A stretch of 64,000 nt of DNA from JBNKHG01 sp050290225 (GCA_050290225.1 JBNKHG010000048.1:1-64000); one strand, 5' to 3'; positions 7,793 to 17,231 are shown, counted from the stretch's first letter. Notes: generated by a model not told the origin, from the letters alone. A program made the numbers and translations.

Positions 7793-8289
7793 AACAGTTT
7801 CTCCAGGCGCAGTTGGAAAATTTTGCGCTGTTCCTCGGCGGCATTTTTCAATTCGGTGTCGCGGTCATTGGGCAGGCGAGCCTGCAACAGCGCCAGCAAC
7901 TCCGCAGCGTTTTTACCGGTGGCACAGACGATAAAAATAAAACCGAATTTCTCTTCGTAGGCGCTGTTGCCATCGGCCAGGGCCTGGATGGTGGCATCAT
8001 CGGCGCTTTTGACGCCGGACTGCTCGCCGGCGGCGAGCGCCTTGGTATTGGCGTACTTTTTCCGCAGGCTGTCTACGTTGCCAATTTTGGGGTGGCCTTC
8101 AAAGGCTTCGAGATAATCCCGCTCCTGCAGGTCCAGCCAGTTTTCATCGGCCCGGCGTTTCAGGTTCCCGGCGTCGGCGTAGGGGCGGCCCGCCACCATG
8201 CGCGCCACCCAGGTGCTGGCGGTGCAGCACTGCATAAAGGCGTGGCTGGCTTCCGCTACCGACATGGCGTTGATCCGATCGATACTCAC
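7789..8289 (-). CDS. uraD: OHCU decarboxylase
   Basis: This 166-residue enzyme decarboxylates 2-oxo-4-hydroxy-4-carboxy-5-ureidoimidazoline to S-allantoin. The catalytic His is at 66 in FEGHPKIGN, and the conserved SAYEEKFGFIFIVCATGK block is near 108-125. It starts with GTG, overlapping the alc stop (GTGA), and AGGAGG lies 7-8 bases upstream. The uraD-uraH overlap and the two-base uraH-allA gap make alc-uraD-uraH-allA a tightly coupled block. Confidence 0.95.
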   Translation of the reverse strand: MSIDRINAMSVAEASHAFMQCCTASTWVARMVAGRPYADAGNLKRRADENWLDLQERDYLEAFEGHPKIGNVDSLRKKYANTKALAAGEQSGVKSADDATIQALADGNSAYEEKFGFIFIVCATGKNAAELLALLQARLPNDRDTELKNAAEEQRKIFQLRLEKLL

Positions 8290-9311
8290 TTGAGCTCCTC
8301 CTTGCGGTAACCGAATACTCGCATACGACTGACCCCGCCGTCGGGGAAAATATTCAGCCGCACATGGGTAAAGGTTTGGCTGGCGTCGCAGGCAATTTCA
8401 TCCATAAACAGGTGTTCGCGGTGGGCGTACAGTTTGGTCTCGGGAATGATCGTCTGCCACGTCACATCGTTGGTTACCGCCTCGTCGCTGCCGACCGCAC
8501 CCTCCAGGGAGAAGCGGTCGGGGTAGTTGCCCTTGAAGTGGGCGGTATCGATCACCACCTTGTTGACGCTGCCCTCGCAGGCCAACCTGATAATGGACCA
8601 GTCGGGGCCGGGATCGCGTCGGCGTTTGGTTTCCCAGCCGTCGCCCATATTGATACCGCGACCGGGCATGATCAGGTTGTTCTTGTCGCTGAAGAACATA
8701 TCGCTGCACAACAGCGCGCGGCCGCCATTCTTGATCGCAGCCAGGTCGACCAGCTCGCCGGGCAGGAATTGGGTGGGATCGATTTTCGGGTCGCCGTAAA
8801 CGCGCAAGCGGGCGATACCGCCGTCGGGATACATGCACAGGCGCACATGGGTCCAGGTCTGTTTACTGTCGACGCTGAAGAGGTTTTGGCTGTGGGCTTC
8901 AACGGCGGTTTGTGGCAACAGGCTGACCCACTCGACATTGGCATCCAGTGCCTCGTGGCAGACGCAGGCCTCCACTGAAACCGATTGCGGAGCATTGCCG
9001 CGAAAGTGGTTGGTATCGATATCGAAACCGCGAATCACGCCGGGGATCCCCAGGCGAATGGTGCACCAGTCGTGGTCGCGGCCGTTGTCCCGGCCATAAC
9101 TGCGGCGGGATTCCCAGCCGTCCATCCACTTGCCGCGATCGGTGTACTTGTCGTCGATAAATATCCCGCGACCGGGCTTGAGCAGGTTTTCCATGCCCGC
9201 GAAAAAATCGTCGCTGCAGGCCAGGGTTTCACCGCCCAGGCGCTCGGCGGCCAGGTCGATCAATTGTTGGGTGAAGTAGGTGTTCAATTCGTTTTGGGTG
9301 TTGCTTGTCAT
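8286..9311 (-). CDS. alc: Allantoicase
   Basis: This 341-residue protein hydrolyses allantoate to ureidoglycolate and urea. It is built from two homologous beta-jelly-roll halves: the first has ACSDDFFAGMENLLKPGRG and the second has LLCSDMFFSDKNNLIMPGRG, each followed by a WE(S/T)(K/R)RR segment. Length and duplicated structure are typical. It overlaps uraD by four bases. No strong ribosome binding site is seen before its ATG, and a 17-bp tandem array separates it from allB. Confidence 0.95.
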   Translation of the reverse strand: MTSNTQNELNTYFTQQLIDLAAERLGGETLACSDDFFAGMENLLKPGRGIFIDDKYTDRGKWMDGWESRRSYGRDNGRDHDWCTIRLGIPGVIRGFDIDTNHFRGNAPQSVSVEACVCHEALDANVEWVSLLPQTAVEAHSQNLFSVDSKQTWTHVRLCMYPDGGIARLRVYGDPKIDPTQFLPGELVDLAAIKNGGRALLCSDMFFSDKNNLIMPGRGINMGDGWETKRRRDPGPDWSIIRLACEGSVNKVVIDTAHFKGNYPDRFSLEGAVGSDEAVTNDVTWQTIIPETKLYAHREHLFMDEIACDASQTFTHVRLNIFPDGGVSRMRVFGYRKEELK

Positions 9312-9375
9312 AGTGATTCCATAAAAATGTCTATAGGTGCTCCTGATCCAGAGCCATACGCTTTTTAAAGTTTTC

Positions 9376-9460
9376 CTTTCAATAAAATCAGTCTTTCAAT
9401 AAAACCGTTCTTTCAATAAATCCGTTCTTTCAATAAAGCCGCCCTTTCAATAAAGGCTGT
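9376..9460. repeat. 17-bp tandem repeat, five copies
   Basis: CTTTCAATAAA recurs at 9376, 9393, 9410, 9427 and 9444, exactly 17 bp apart, with the remaining six bases more variable. The last two copies lie inside the allB reading frame on the minus strand and encode its final residues and stop; the other three lie in the gap before alc. Confidence 0.9.
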
Positions 9461-10788
9461 CCCAGCGGGCCGTTTTTAAACTGGTTATCGGCATAAACCA
9501 GATGACCCCGCACATAGGTGCGTTGAATTTCGCCGCATACCGGTTTGTCGACATAGGGTGTAATTTTGTGTCGGTGTTTGATCATATCCGTACTGATGGG
9601 ATATTCGACGCTGTCGTCAAACACCAGCAGGTCGGCGTGGTAACCCTCGGCAATGTGCCCCTTGATAGTGTCGAGCCCGGCAAACCTGGCGGTGGCGGTA
9701 GACATCAACGCGGCGATGTCAGCCAGGTTGAAATTCCGCTCGCGGGCTTCGGTCCAGATCAGCGGCAGCCCGAACTGCAGGGCCGAGATGCCGCCCCACG
9801 CTTTTTCCACGTCGCCACTGTCGATATGTTTCAGCGCCGGGGTGCAGGGTGAGTGATCGGAAACGATAAAGTCGATTACCCCGTCCTTGAGCGCCTGCCA
9901 CAACTGTTCGCGGTTATGGTCTTCACGAATCGGCGGGCAACACTTGAACAGGGTTTTTCCGTTGGGTATCGCCTCCGCGAACAGGGTCAGGTAGTGGGGA
10001 CAGGTTTCAGTGGTCAGGGACAGGCCCTCTGCACGGGCAGCGGAAATATTGGCCAGCGCTTCGGCGGAGGAGAGGTGCACGATATGCACGCGGCAGTCGT
10101 GGCCTTCGGCTTTGGCTTCGCGGCTGAGGCGAATCATCAGGTCGATGGCGTCGTTCTCCCACTGCTTGGGACGCGATGCCAAAAAGCTCTGGTAGTTGTC
10201 GCCAATCACGGGCGGTTCGCGGTGTTCGCGATCGAGCTCGGCGTGGATGAGGTAGGGCGCCCCGTGTTTGGCCAATATCGGCATGGCGCGACGCAGATCA
10301 TCCTCGGTGACGTTGGGGAACTCGTCGATGCCCGAATCAATCAAAAACGATTTTACGCCCAGCACGCCGGCGTCCAGCAGTTCGTCCAGGTCGTCGATAC
10401 TGTCGGGAACCACGCCGCCCCAGAAACCACAATCGACCCAGAGTTTGTCCTGAACCGCGTCCAGTTTCTCGTCCAGTGCCGCCTTGTTGATGGTGACGGG
10501 GATACAGTTCAGTGGCATATCCACCAGGGTGGTAATGCCGCCGGCCGCCGCAGCCTGGGTGGCGGTGTTAAAGCCTTCCCAGTCGGTGCGTCCCGGTTCG
10601 TTGATATGCACGTGCGTATCAACCAGCCCCGGCATCAACACCTTGTTGCCTAGGTCTTCCACCGGACAGCCGGGATCGGCGTCGTGATCGAGCAGGGCAG
10701 TGATCAGGCCGTCGTTGATTTTGACCGTGGCTGCTTTCATCCCCTCGGGGGTGACGACGCGCTGGCTGCGTAATGCAAATGAGTTCAC
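9430..10788 (-). CDS. allB: Allantoinase
   Basis: This 452-residue zinc amidohydrolase opens the allantoin ring to allantoate. The metal ligands are HxH at 59/61 (DTHVHINEPG) and the carboxylated Lys at 146 (GVKSFL), the position known for E. coli AllB. The start is read as GTG (VNSFALRS) because AGGAG lies nine bases upstream. The longer ATG frame would run through a 7-bp repeat array and give a non-family N-terminus. The C-terminal residues (GQPLLKGRLY) and stop are encoded by a 17-bp tandem repeat. Confidence 0.95.
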   Translation of the reverse strand: MNSFALRSQRVVTPEGMKAATVKINDGLITALLDHDADPGCPVEDLGNKVLMPGLVDTHVHINEPGRTDWEGFNTATQAAAAGGITTLVDMPLNCIPVTINKAALDEKLDAVQDKLWVDCGFWGGVVPDSIDDLDELLDAGVLGVKSFLIDSGIDEFPNVTEDDLRRAMPILAKHGAPYLIHAELDREHREPPVIGDNYQSFLASRPKQWENDAIDLMIRLSREAKAEGHDCRVHIVHLSSAEALANISAARAEGLSLTTETCPHYLTLFAEAIPNGKTLFKCCPPIREDHNREQLWQALKDGVIDFIVSDHSPCTPALKHIDSGDVEKAWGGISALQFGLPLIWTEARERNFNLADIAALMSTATARFAGLDTIKGHIAEGYHADLLVFDDSVEYPISTDMIKHRHKITPYVDKPVCGEIQRTYVRGHLVYADNQFKNGPLGQPLLKGRLY

Positions 10789-10820
10789 GAAAACTATCTC
10801 CTGGGTAATGTTGAGAGCGG

Positions 10821-10931
10821 CAAGTTGCAAGTTGGAAGCTTCAAGTTGCAAGCCTCAAGCTTCAAGTTGCAAGCCTCAAGCTTCAAGTGGGTTGTTCCAC
10901 TTGTCGCTTGTCGCTTGTGGCTTGCGGCTCC
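10821..10931. repeat. Heptad inverted array A
   Basis: Ten consecutive 7-bp units in fixed phase (10821-10890), nine reading CAAGNNN and one GAAGCTT, are followed by a 6-bp spacer and five units of the form NNNCTTG (10897-10931; the last is degenerate). The two innermost units, CAAGTGG and CCACTTG, form a 7-bp hairpin. The array lies between xdhC and allB, which are transcribed together, and supplies the last 14 or so codons and the stop of xdhC. Confidence 0.85.
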
Positions 10932-11794
10932 CCCAACATCTTTTTCAACGTCTTCCAGTGCACCCCCTGTTGTGTCGGCTGCGGGGGAATATCGCGCTGG
11001 TAGTGCGCTATCACCTCGCCGGCGATAGACACGGCCACCTCCATGGGATGCTTGCCCGGTACTTGGGCCAGACCGACGGGGCAGTGGATTCGCTCGACGG
11101 TTTCGGGGTCGACCCCCTTGTGGGCGAAGCGCTGCTGGAATCGTGTCCATTTGGTGTCGGAGCCGATCAGGCCCAGGTAGCTGAAATCGCCGCGTTTTAA
11201 AATAGCTTCGGCGATTTCAAAATCCATTTGGTGATTGTGGGTCATAACGATGTAATAGCTGTTGGCGGGCATGCTTGCCACTTCGTCCTTCGGTTCCTCG
11301 CTCACCAGCGGCGTGATATTGCCGGCCATGGGTGTGGGAAACTGGTCTTCGCGCGGATCCACCCACTGCACCCGGCAGGGCAACCCGGCGAGAATCCCCG
11401 CCAGGGCCCGACCCACATGGCCGGCGCCAAACAACATGATATTGACACGGCTGCCGGCAAAGCGCTCGAACAGAATGCTGGTGCTGCCGCCGCAACACTG
11501 TCCCAGGGACGGGCCGAGGGGGAAGTGTTCGATATGCTGTAGCCGGTTTTCATCGGCCAGCAGCTCCTGGGCCAGGGCGATGGTTTTGTATTCCAGGTGG
11601 CCGCCACCAATCGTGTCGTAGATGCCGTCGGCGGTGATCACCATTTTGGTGCCGCTGTCGCGGGGTGCCGAGCCACGCACACCCAGGATGGTTACCAGTA
11701 CATAGGCTTCGCCTTTGCGGGTCAGTTCGTTAACCGCGTCGCTCCAGCTTTTGTTGCCGCGAATATTCCAACTGCCGTTGTCGTTAGTGTTCAT
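10883..11794 (-). CDS. xdhC: Xanthine dehydrogenase accessory protein XdhC
   Basis: This 303-residue protein binds molybdenum cofactor and helps insert its sulfurated form into xanthine dehydrogenase; it is not a subunit of the finished enzyme. Features are the N-terminal VLVTILGVRGSAPRD, a QCCGG motif at 99-103 and a Rossmann segment GAGHVG at 123-128. The C-terminal tail (after LGEPQ) is encoded by the heptad array and does not look like family sequence. It lies 71 bp after xdhB. Confidence 0.93.
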   Translation of the reverse strand: MNTNDNGSWNIRGNKSWSDAVNELTRKGEAYVLVTILGVRGSAPRDSGTKMVITADGIYDTIGGGHLEYKTIALAQELLADENRLQHIEHFPLGPSLGQCCGGSTSILFERFAGSRVNIMLFGAGHVGRALAGILAGLPCRVQWVDPREDQFPTPMAGNITPLVSEEPKDEVASMPANSYYIVMTHNHQMDFEIAEAILKRGDFSYLGLIGSDTKWTRFQQRFAHKGVDPETVERIHCPVGLAQVPGKHPMEVAVSIAGEVIAHYQRDIPPQPTQQGVHWKTLKKMLGEPQATSDKRQVEQPT

Positions 11795-11865
11795 GGTGTC
11801 ACCTGCGACTGTTGTCTTGACTTGAATTTTTGCACTCTGCTTTCTTCATCGTTTTCGCGCTGCGT

Positions 11866-14202
11866 CTAGCATTTTCGTACGGCTTCGATGGCCTGCAGTA
11901 CCCGCTCCGGCGTCGCCGGTGTATCCAGCGGCGGGCTGACGCGGTAACCGGACAGACTGGAAACCGCATCGCGTAACGCCGACCATACGGACATGGCCAG
12001 CATCAAGGGGGGTTCACCCACGGCTTTGGAGTTGTAGATGGTCGCCTCGCGGTTGGGTTCGTCCGGCATCAACGCCACGTTGAAGACTTCCGGCATATCG
12101 GCGATAGCGGGAATCTTGTAGGTGGCCGGGCCGGACGTGAGCAGGCGGCCCTTGTCATCCCACTGAAGTTCCTCGGTCGTCAGCCAGCCCATGCCCTGCA
12201 CAAAGCCGCCTTCGATCTGGCCGATATCGATGGCCGGGTTCAATGACTTGCCGACATCGTGCAGGATATCGGTGCGCAGCACCTTGTACTCACCGGTGAG
12301 GGTGTCGACAATCACTTCCGACACCGAGGCGCCGTTGGCGAAATAGAAAAACGGCCGGCCGGAGGCGCTCTCGCGATCGTAGTGGATCTTCGGCGTTTTG
12401 TAGTAACCGGTGGAAGAGAGGGAGATGCGATTGACATAGGCCAGTTGCGCGAATTCGCCAAAACTCATCACCTGCTCGCCAATATGCACCTGGTTGTTGG
12501 CAAAGCGAATCTCGCCGGCATCGACTTCGAAGTGCTCGCTGGCAAACGTGATCAGTCGCTCCTTTATCGCGCGCGCCGCATTTTGCGCCGCCTTGCCATT
12601 CAGGTCGGTGCCGGAAGAGGCCGCTGTGGGCGAGGTATTGGGTACCTTGTCGGTGCGTGTTGAAGAGACCTGGATAGTGTCGACGTCCACCTGGAATTCC
12701 TCGGCCACAACCTGCGCCACTTTGGTAAACAGGCCCTGGCCCATTTCAGTACCGCCATGGTTGAGGTGAATACTGCCGTCGGTGTAAATATGGATCAGCG
12801 CGCCCGCCTGGTTGAGGTGTTGTACGGTAAAGGAGATGCCGAACTTCACGGGCGTCAGCGCGATGCCCTTTTTCAATACGGTGTTTTCAGCGTTAAACGC
12901 GAGAATCGCTTCACGGCGGCGCAGGTAGTCGGCGCTCTGTTCCAGGCGTTCGATAATGTCCGGCAGGATATTGTGCTCAACCGTTTGGTGGTAGTGGGTG
13001 ACGTTGCGTTCATGCTGGCCATAGAGATTGATCTTGCGAACCTCCAGCGGGTCCTTGCACAGGTGACGGGCGATATCGTCCATGACGCACTCAATCGTCA
13101 TCATTCCCTGGGGGCCGCCGAACCCGCGGAATGCGGTGTGGGAAACCATATTGGTTTTACAGCGGTTGCCCACCACCCTGGCCTGGTCCAGGTAATAGGC
13201 GTTGTCGGAGTGGAACATGGCGCGATCGACAATGGCATCGGACAGGTCCGGGGAGTAGCCGCAGTTACCATTGACTGTGATCTCGATCCCCTTGATCTGG
13301 CCCCGATCGTCGAAGCCGACACGATAGCTGTTTTCGAACGGGTGACGCTTGCCGGTCAGGACCATATCGTCGCCGCGGCTGAGACGCAGTTTGACCGGGC
13401 GCCGGGATTTGTTGGCGAGCAGTGCCGCCACGCAGGCCCAGGGGGCGGCGTTGGTTTCCTTGCCGCCGAAACCGCCGCCCATGCGGCGCATGTCGACAGT
13501 GACCCGGTTAAAGGGAATGCCCAGCACTTCCGCTACCAGCTTTTGTACTTCCGAGGGATGTTGGCTGGAGGTGTAAACGTTCATGCCGCCATCTTCCGTC
13601 GGTTCGGCGCTGGAGATCTGGCCTTCGAGGTAAAAGTGTTCCTGCCCTCCGATACTGAGTTCACCTTCAAGTTGGTGTGGCGCCCTGTCAATGGCGTTGG
13701 CGGCGTCGCCGCGTTGCTGGGTGTGGGGGGGGCGAACAAAGTTTTCCTTTGCCAGGGCGTCCTTGACGCTCAGCACTGGCGTCAGTTCTTCATATTCCAC
13801 CTTGGCGAGTTTGGCGGCGCGTCGGGCCAGTTCGTGACTGGTGGCGGCCACGGCAAAGATCGCCTGACCGACAAATTCCACCTTGTCCCTGGCCAGAACC
13901 GGATCGCCGGGAAACACCGGCCCGATATCCAGGTGGCCGGGTACATCGTCAGCGGTAATCACCTCCACCACACCTTCGGCGGCATATACCGCCGACAGAT
14001 CCAGCTTTTTGATCAGGCCGTGGGCAACACTGCTCTGACCGATGGCGGCATGCAGCTGGTTGGCCAATTCGGGGCGGTCGTCGATATAAACGGCTTCACC
14101 GCTGACGTGTTTGTCGGCGCTCTCGTGCTTGCGTCGGGCGCCCACGCCGCCCTCAACCGTATTGGCACTGCTGACAGGGCTGATCTCAGTTAATGTACGC
14201 AT
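11866..14202 (-). CDS. xdhB: Xanthine dehydrogenase, molybdopterin-binding subunit
   Basis: This 778-residue large subunit carries the molybdenum site where hypoxanthine is oxidised to xanthine and xanthine to urate. Cofactor motifs are GGGFGGKE at 242-249, FRGFGGPQGM, EMGQGLFTKV, and the catalytic Glu at about 730 in GEPPLML. It pairs with XdhA, encoded 73 bp upstream. Family length is normal and no damage is seen. Confidence 0.96.
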   Translation of the reverse strand: MRTLTEISPVSSANTVEGGVGARRKHESADKHVSGEAVYIDDRPELANQLHAAIGQSSVAHGLIKKLDLSAVYAAEGVVEVITADDVPGHLDIGPVFPGDPVLARDKVEFVGQAIFAVAATSHELARRAAKLAKVEYEELTPVLSVKDALAKENFVRPPHTQQRGDAANAIDRAPHQLEGELSIGGQEHFYLEGQISSAEPTEDGGMNVYTSSQHPSEVQKLVAEVLGIPFNRVTVDMRRMGGGFGGKETNAAPWACVAALLANKSRRPVKLRLSRGDDMVLTGKRHPFENSYRVGFDDRGQIKGIEITVNGNCGYSPDLSDAIVDRAMFHSDNAYYLDQARVVGNRCKTNMVSHTAFRGFGGPQGMMTIECVMDDIARHLCKDPLEVRKINLYGQHERNVTHYHQTVEHNILPDIIERLEQSADYLRRREAILAFNAENTVLKKGIALTPVKFGISFTVQHLNQAGALIHIYTDGSIHLNHGGTEMGQGLFTKVAQVVAEEFQVDVDTIQVSSTRTDKVPNTSPTAASSGTDLNGKAAQNAARAIKERLITFASEHFEVDAGEIRFANNQVHIGEQVMSFGEFAQLAYVNRISLSSTGYYKTPKIHYDRESASGRPFFYFANGASVSEVIVDTLTGEYKVLRTDILHDVGKSLNPAIDIGQIEGGFVQGMGWLTTEELQWDDKGRLLTSGPATYKIPAIADMPEVFNVALMPDEPNREATIYNSKAVGEPPLMLAMSVWSALRDAVSSLSGYRVSPPLDTPATPERVLQAIEAVRKC

Positions 14203-14275
14203 AGTTCTCTGCTCTTTTCATCTTCTCTCGCGTGATGGACGCTTTGTCGGCAGCGTCTCGTCTCCATTGCCGGCA

Positions 14276-15745
14276 TTAACAGGCCGGTTGAAAATAGTTG
14301 ACAACGCTGGTGTTTGCGTCGGGCTTTTCCAGTTCCAGATAACATTTATGCAGCAGGTTTTTCGCCACCTGCATACGGTAGTGTTTCGAGGCGCGCACGT
14401 CGGTCAGTGGGGTAAAGTCCCGTTCCAGGGCTGCCATGGCCTGGTCGATGGTGGTCCGGTTCCAGGGTTGATCCAATAGCGCCGCTTCACAGTGACTGGC
14501 GCGCTTGGGTATTGCCGCCATACCGCCGTAGGCGATGCGCGCGGTTTTGATCCTGCCGTTCTCGATACAGAGGTGGAACGCGCCCAGCACCGCGGAGATA
14601 TCATCATCGATACGTTTTGACACCTTGTAGACTTTCAGGTGATGACCGGCCCTGGCCTTCGGAATTTCCACGCTCTGGATAAATTCGCCTGGCCGCTGTG
14701 CGGTGACCTTGTAATCGATAAAGTAGTCTTCCACCGGCAGGGTACGCGTCTGTTCGCCCTGTCGCAGGGTCAGGCTGGCGTCCAATGCGATCAACACCGG
14801 CGGCGTGTCGCCAATAGGCGAGGCGTTGCCGATATTGCCGCCCAGAGTGCCCTGGTTGCGAATCTGCAGCGAGCCCAATCGCTCGATCATGGCGCCGAAC
14901 TCCGGGTGCTCCAGGGTCAGGCGGTGGCAGAATTCGCTGTAGGGAACGGCCGCACCAACGGTGAGGCTATGGTCCGATTCCGAGGTGTGCAGCAGTTCGC
15001 GCACCTGGCCGACATAAATCAGGGTGTCGATATTTTTCAGTTGCTGGGTCACTGCCAGCGCCAGGTCGGTTCCACCGGCCAGTAACTGGGCCTGGGGATG
15101 GTCCTGTAGCAGCTGCGCCAACTCGTCGACGCTGGCGGGGCTAAAGGCGCGGTGCTGGCCGTCATTGAGTTCGGTGGTTGTGATCGAATTGATTTCCCGC
15201 AGTTGGCGGATGGTTTCGGTGCTTCGGCGATCAAATTGATCCTGTTGGCCGGCCGCCAATTCGGTTTGCCTGGTGGCGGCGTCGACAATGGCACGGTAGC
15301 CGGTGCAGCGACAGAGGTTGCCGGCCAGGGCCTCCCGGGTCTCGGCGATGGTCGGGGCCGCGTGATTCTTCTGCAGCGCGAAGAGCGACATGACAAAGCC
15401 GGGGGTGCAGAAACCGCACTGGGAGCCGTGGCAGTCCACCATGGCCTGTTGAGCCGGGTGCAGGCGGTCGCCCTCCTTGAGATCCTCCACCGTAATCAAC
15501 TGCTTGCCATGCAGGCTGGGTAGCAGGGTGATACAGGCATTAATGGTTTTGTAACGCAGGTTGTCGCCAACGAGCTCTGCGACCACGGCGGTACAGGCGC
15601 CACAGTCACCGGAGGCGCAGCCCTCCTTGGTGCCGCAACGGTTCTGCTGGCGGCGCAGATACTCGAGGACGCTGGTGTTCGGATTGCTGTCTGTGAGGGT
15701 TTTCAGCTCGTTGTCGAGTAAAAACCGGATTGTCTTATCAGCCAT
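14276..15745 (-). CDS. xdhA: Xanthine dehydrogenase, FeS/FAD subunit
   Basis: This 489-residue small subunit passes electrons from the molybdenum centre to NAD. Two [2Fe-2S] sites are visible: C43, C48, C51 and C71 (CASGDCGAC), then C110, C113, C145 and C147 (CGFC, CRC). The FAD domain has LLAGGTDLALA near 221-231 and TLGGNIGNASP near 300-310. It is first of the ten same-strand purine genes, and a near-perfect palindrome lies about 150 bp upstream. GAGAGA lies just before the ATG. Confidence 0.96.
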   Translation of the reverse strand: MADKTIRFLLDNELKTLTDSNPNTSVLEYLRRQQNRCGTKEGCASGDCGACTAVVAELVGDNLRYKTINACITLLPSLHGKQLITVEDLKEGDRLHPAQQAMVDCHGSQCGFCTPGFVMSLFALQKNHAAPTIAETREALAGNLCRCTGYRAIVDAATRQTELAAGQQDQFDRRSTETIRQLREINSITTTELNDGQHRAFSPASVDELAQLLQDHPQAQLLAGGTDLALAVTQQLKNIDTLIYVGQVRELLHTSESDHSLTVGAAVPYSEFCHRLTLEHPEFGAMIERLGSLQIRNQGTLGGNIGNASPIGDTPPVLIALDASLTLRQGEQTRTLPVEDYFIDYKVTAQRPGEFIQSVEIPKARAGHHLKVYKVSKRIDDDISAVLGAFHLCIENGRIKTARIAYGGMAAIPKRASHCEAALLDQPWNRTTIDQAMAALERDFTPLTDVRASKHYRMQVAKNLLHKCYLELEKPDANTSVVNYFQPAC

Positions 15746-15895
15746 TTCTCTCTATCCATTCTTTCTTGTGCGCGTTCTTGTGCGGATGTGTCTGCTGTTC
15801 GCGCTTGCCGCTAATCGGGGTGAGGGCGCTTGTGCGTTACTGCCTGTTTGTTGCCACTGCCAGAGGCATTTGCCAGGTGTCGGCGGTATTTTCTC

Positions 15896-15921
15896 AAAAC
15901 CTGACACATGTGACAGGTTTT
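15896..15921. promoter_or_regulatory. Palindromic candidate operator upstream of xdhA
   Basis: This 26-bp site is symmetric at 12 of 13 base pairs: AAAACCTG, one mismatched base, then CACATGTG, one mismatched base, then CAGGTTTT. Its core CTGACACATGTGACAG matches the sites at 16107 and 23054. The centre is about 163 bp from the xdhA start. Confidence 0.65.
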
Positions 15922-16106
15922 ATTCAATTTAAACCAAAGCTCTGCGGGGGTCAACTGTGTTTGGTGCCCTTTTTACAGTTATTTTTCCCGGCTTTCCCGG
16001 TAGGGGACGTTTAGTGACCACCAGCTCTAACCCCTTGTTTTATTAAGCTTAAATGTCATTAAAAGTTTGGTTTTGGGAAAAATTGTCACTAATGCCAATA
16101 AAAATA

Positions 16107-16122
16107 TTGACACAAGTGACAG
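16107..16122. promoter_or_regulatory. Second candidate operator copy
   Basis: TTGACACAAGTGACAG differs from the xdhA-proximal core at two of 16 positions and from the gcl site at one. It lies 270 bp before the porin start and 362 bp before xdhA, flanked by A and T runs like the first site. Confidence 0.55.
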
Positions 16123-16391
16123 ATTTTGATCTTTTAAAAAAAGAGCATCGATAAACGTGCCGTTGGCGCCTCAAGACGCCAGTCAACAATCACAGCATCT
16201 GAAACAAAAGCAGACGGTCATTGCGTGCCCCAAAAGGGCTCAGCGTGCCTTACGAGGTTCATTGGGTGAGCAATGGCGGGATGCGTTTGTGTGTGCAAAC
16301 CTGCCGGTTTTTGTGATGGAAGTTTTATAAAAATCTATAACCGCAGATTGCAGTCCTCAATAAGCTGTCATAATCCAATGTGGAGAGAGTC

Positions 16392-17231
16392 ATGAAAATA
16401 AAGAAAGCCATGAAAATAACGAAAACCGTGAAAACAAAAAGTCACCCCCTGAAAAACAGTGCTTTGGCTCTGGTCGCCGGCGTACTGGTATCCACCACCG
16501 TAGCGGCAGAGATGCAGTGGAGCGATAACAGCTTTACGCTGTTGCACGGTGAGGATTACGAGCTGGACTACAGCCTCAGCACCGATGACTCCACCCGCGA
16601 TGTGATCACGTTTGAGCATGTCAGTGGTCACAGTTGGGGCGATGTCTTCCTGTTTGTGGATCGGCTGCACTCCAGCGACGGGTCCGACGAAACCTACGCC
16701 GAGATTTCGCCCCGTGTCAGCCTCGGCAAGCTCAGCGGTTCCGATTGGGCCGTTGGTCCGGTGAAGGATGTGCTGCTGGCGGCCACTCTGGAAATGGGTT
16801 CCTTTGACGATCCCGATAAACTGACCCGCTCGGAAGGCAGTTTTAACAATCTGCTGGCCGGTGTTGGCTTCGATCTGGCGGTGCCCGGCTTTGCCTATGT
16901 GCAGGCCAACGTCTACCACCGCAACAACGACTACGAGGAAAACAACGAGCAACTGACCCTGGTCTGGGGCCTGCCCTTCAAAATCGGGGCTGCGGAGTTT
17001 ATGTATGACGGCTTCGCAGACTGGACCAGTGCCACCGAAGACCAGCACTCTTCCCTGAACGTGACTTCGCAGCTGAAGCTGGACCTGGGCGCGTTCTGGG
17101 GCAAGCCGAAAAAGCTTTATGCCGGTATTGAATATGTTCACTGGAATGATAAGTTCGGCGTTGAAGACGGCACCTTTGGCTTGGACACCAATGAGCGCAA
17201 TGTCAACCTGATCCTGAAATTCCACCTCTAA
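16392..17231 (+). CDS. Tsx-like nucleoside-specific outer-membrane channel
   Basis: This 279-residue protein has a positively charged start, a hydrophobic core (SALALVAGVLVSTT) and a signal-peptidase site after VAA near residue 39-40. The mature part has Tsx/OmpK-family features: QWSDNSFTLLHG, FEHVSGHSWGDVFLFVD and a C-terminal beta strand ending in Phe-His-Leu (LILKFHL). Such 12-stranded barrels let nucleosides cross the outer membrane, consistent with the purine genes around it. The ATG is preferred over an upstream GTG because GGAGAGAG lies immediately before it. A hairpin follows the stop. Confidence 0.88.
   Translation: MKIKKAMKITKTVKTKSHPLKNSALALVAGVLVSTTVAAEMQWSDNSFTLLHGEDYELDYSLSTDDSTRDVITFEHVSGHSWGDVFLFVDRLHSSDGSDETYAEISPRVSLGKLSGSDWAVGPVKDVLLAATLEMGSFDDPDKLTRSEGSFNNLLAGVGFDLAVPGFAYVQANVYHRNNDYEENNEQLTLVWGLPFKIGAAEFMYDGFADWTSATEDQHSSLNVTSQLKLDLGAFWGKPKKLYAGIEYVHWNDKFGVEDGTFGLDTNERNVNLILKFHL

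Larger units (their letters stand above)
15746..16391. promoter_or_regulatory. Divergent control region between xdhA and the porin gene
   Basis: This 646-bp gap has no credible gene. It is AT-rich in the middle and holds two copies of the motif TGACACAWKTGACAG (15901-15916 and 16107-16122). A third copy precedes gcl. It must contain promoters for the xdhA series (minus) and the porin gene (plus). Clear -10 boxes could not be assigned. Confidence 0.6.

Noticed and set aside
7398..7844. Extra N-terminal extension of allA
   Set aside because: The extended frame overlaps uraH and codes for Arg/Pro-rich non-family sequence; AllA starts at 7397.
9853..10653. 266-codon plus-strand frame opposite allB
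   Set aside because: It is antisense to a full allantoinase; it resembles no known protein.
12757..14193. 478-codon frame on the plus strand opposite xdhB
   Set aside because: It lies entirely antisense to a clear molybdopterin subunit with family motifs; its composition is typical of a GC-rich shadow.
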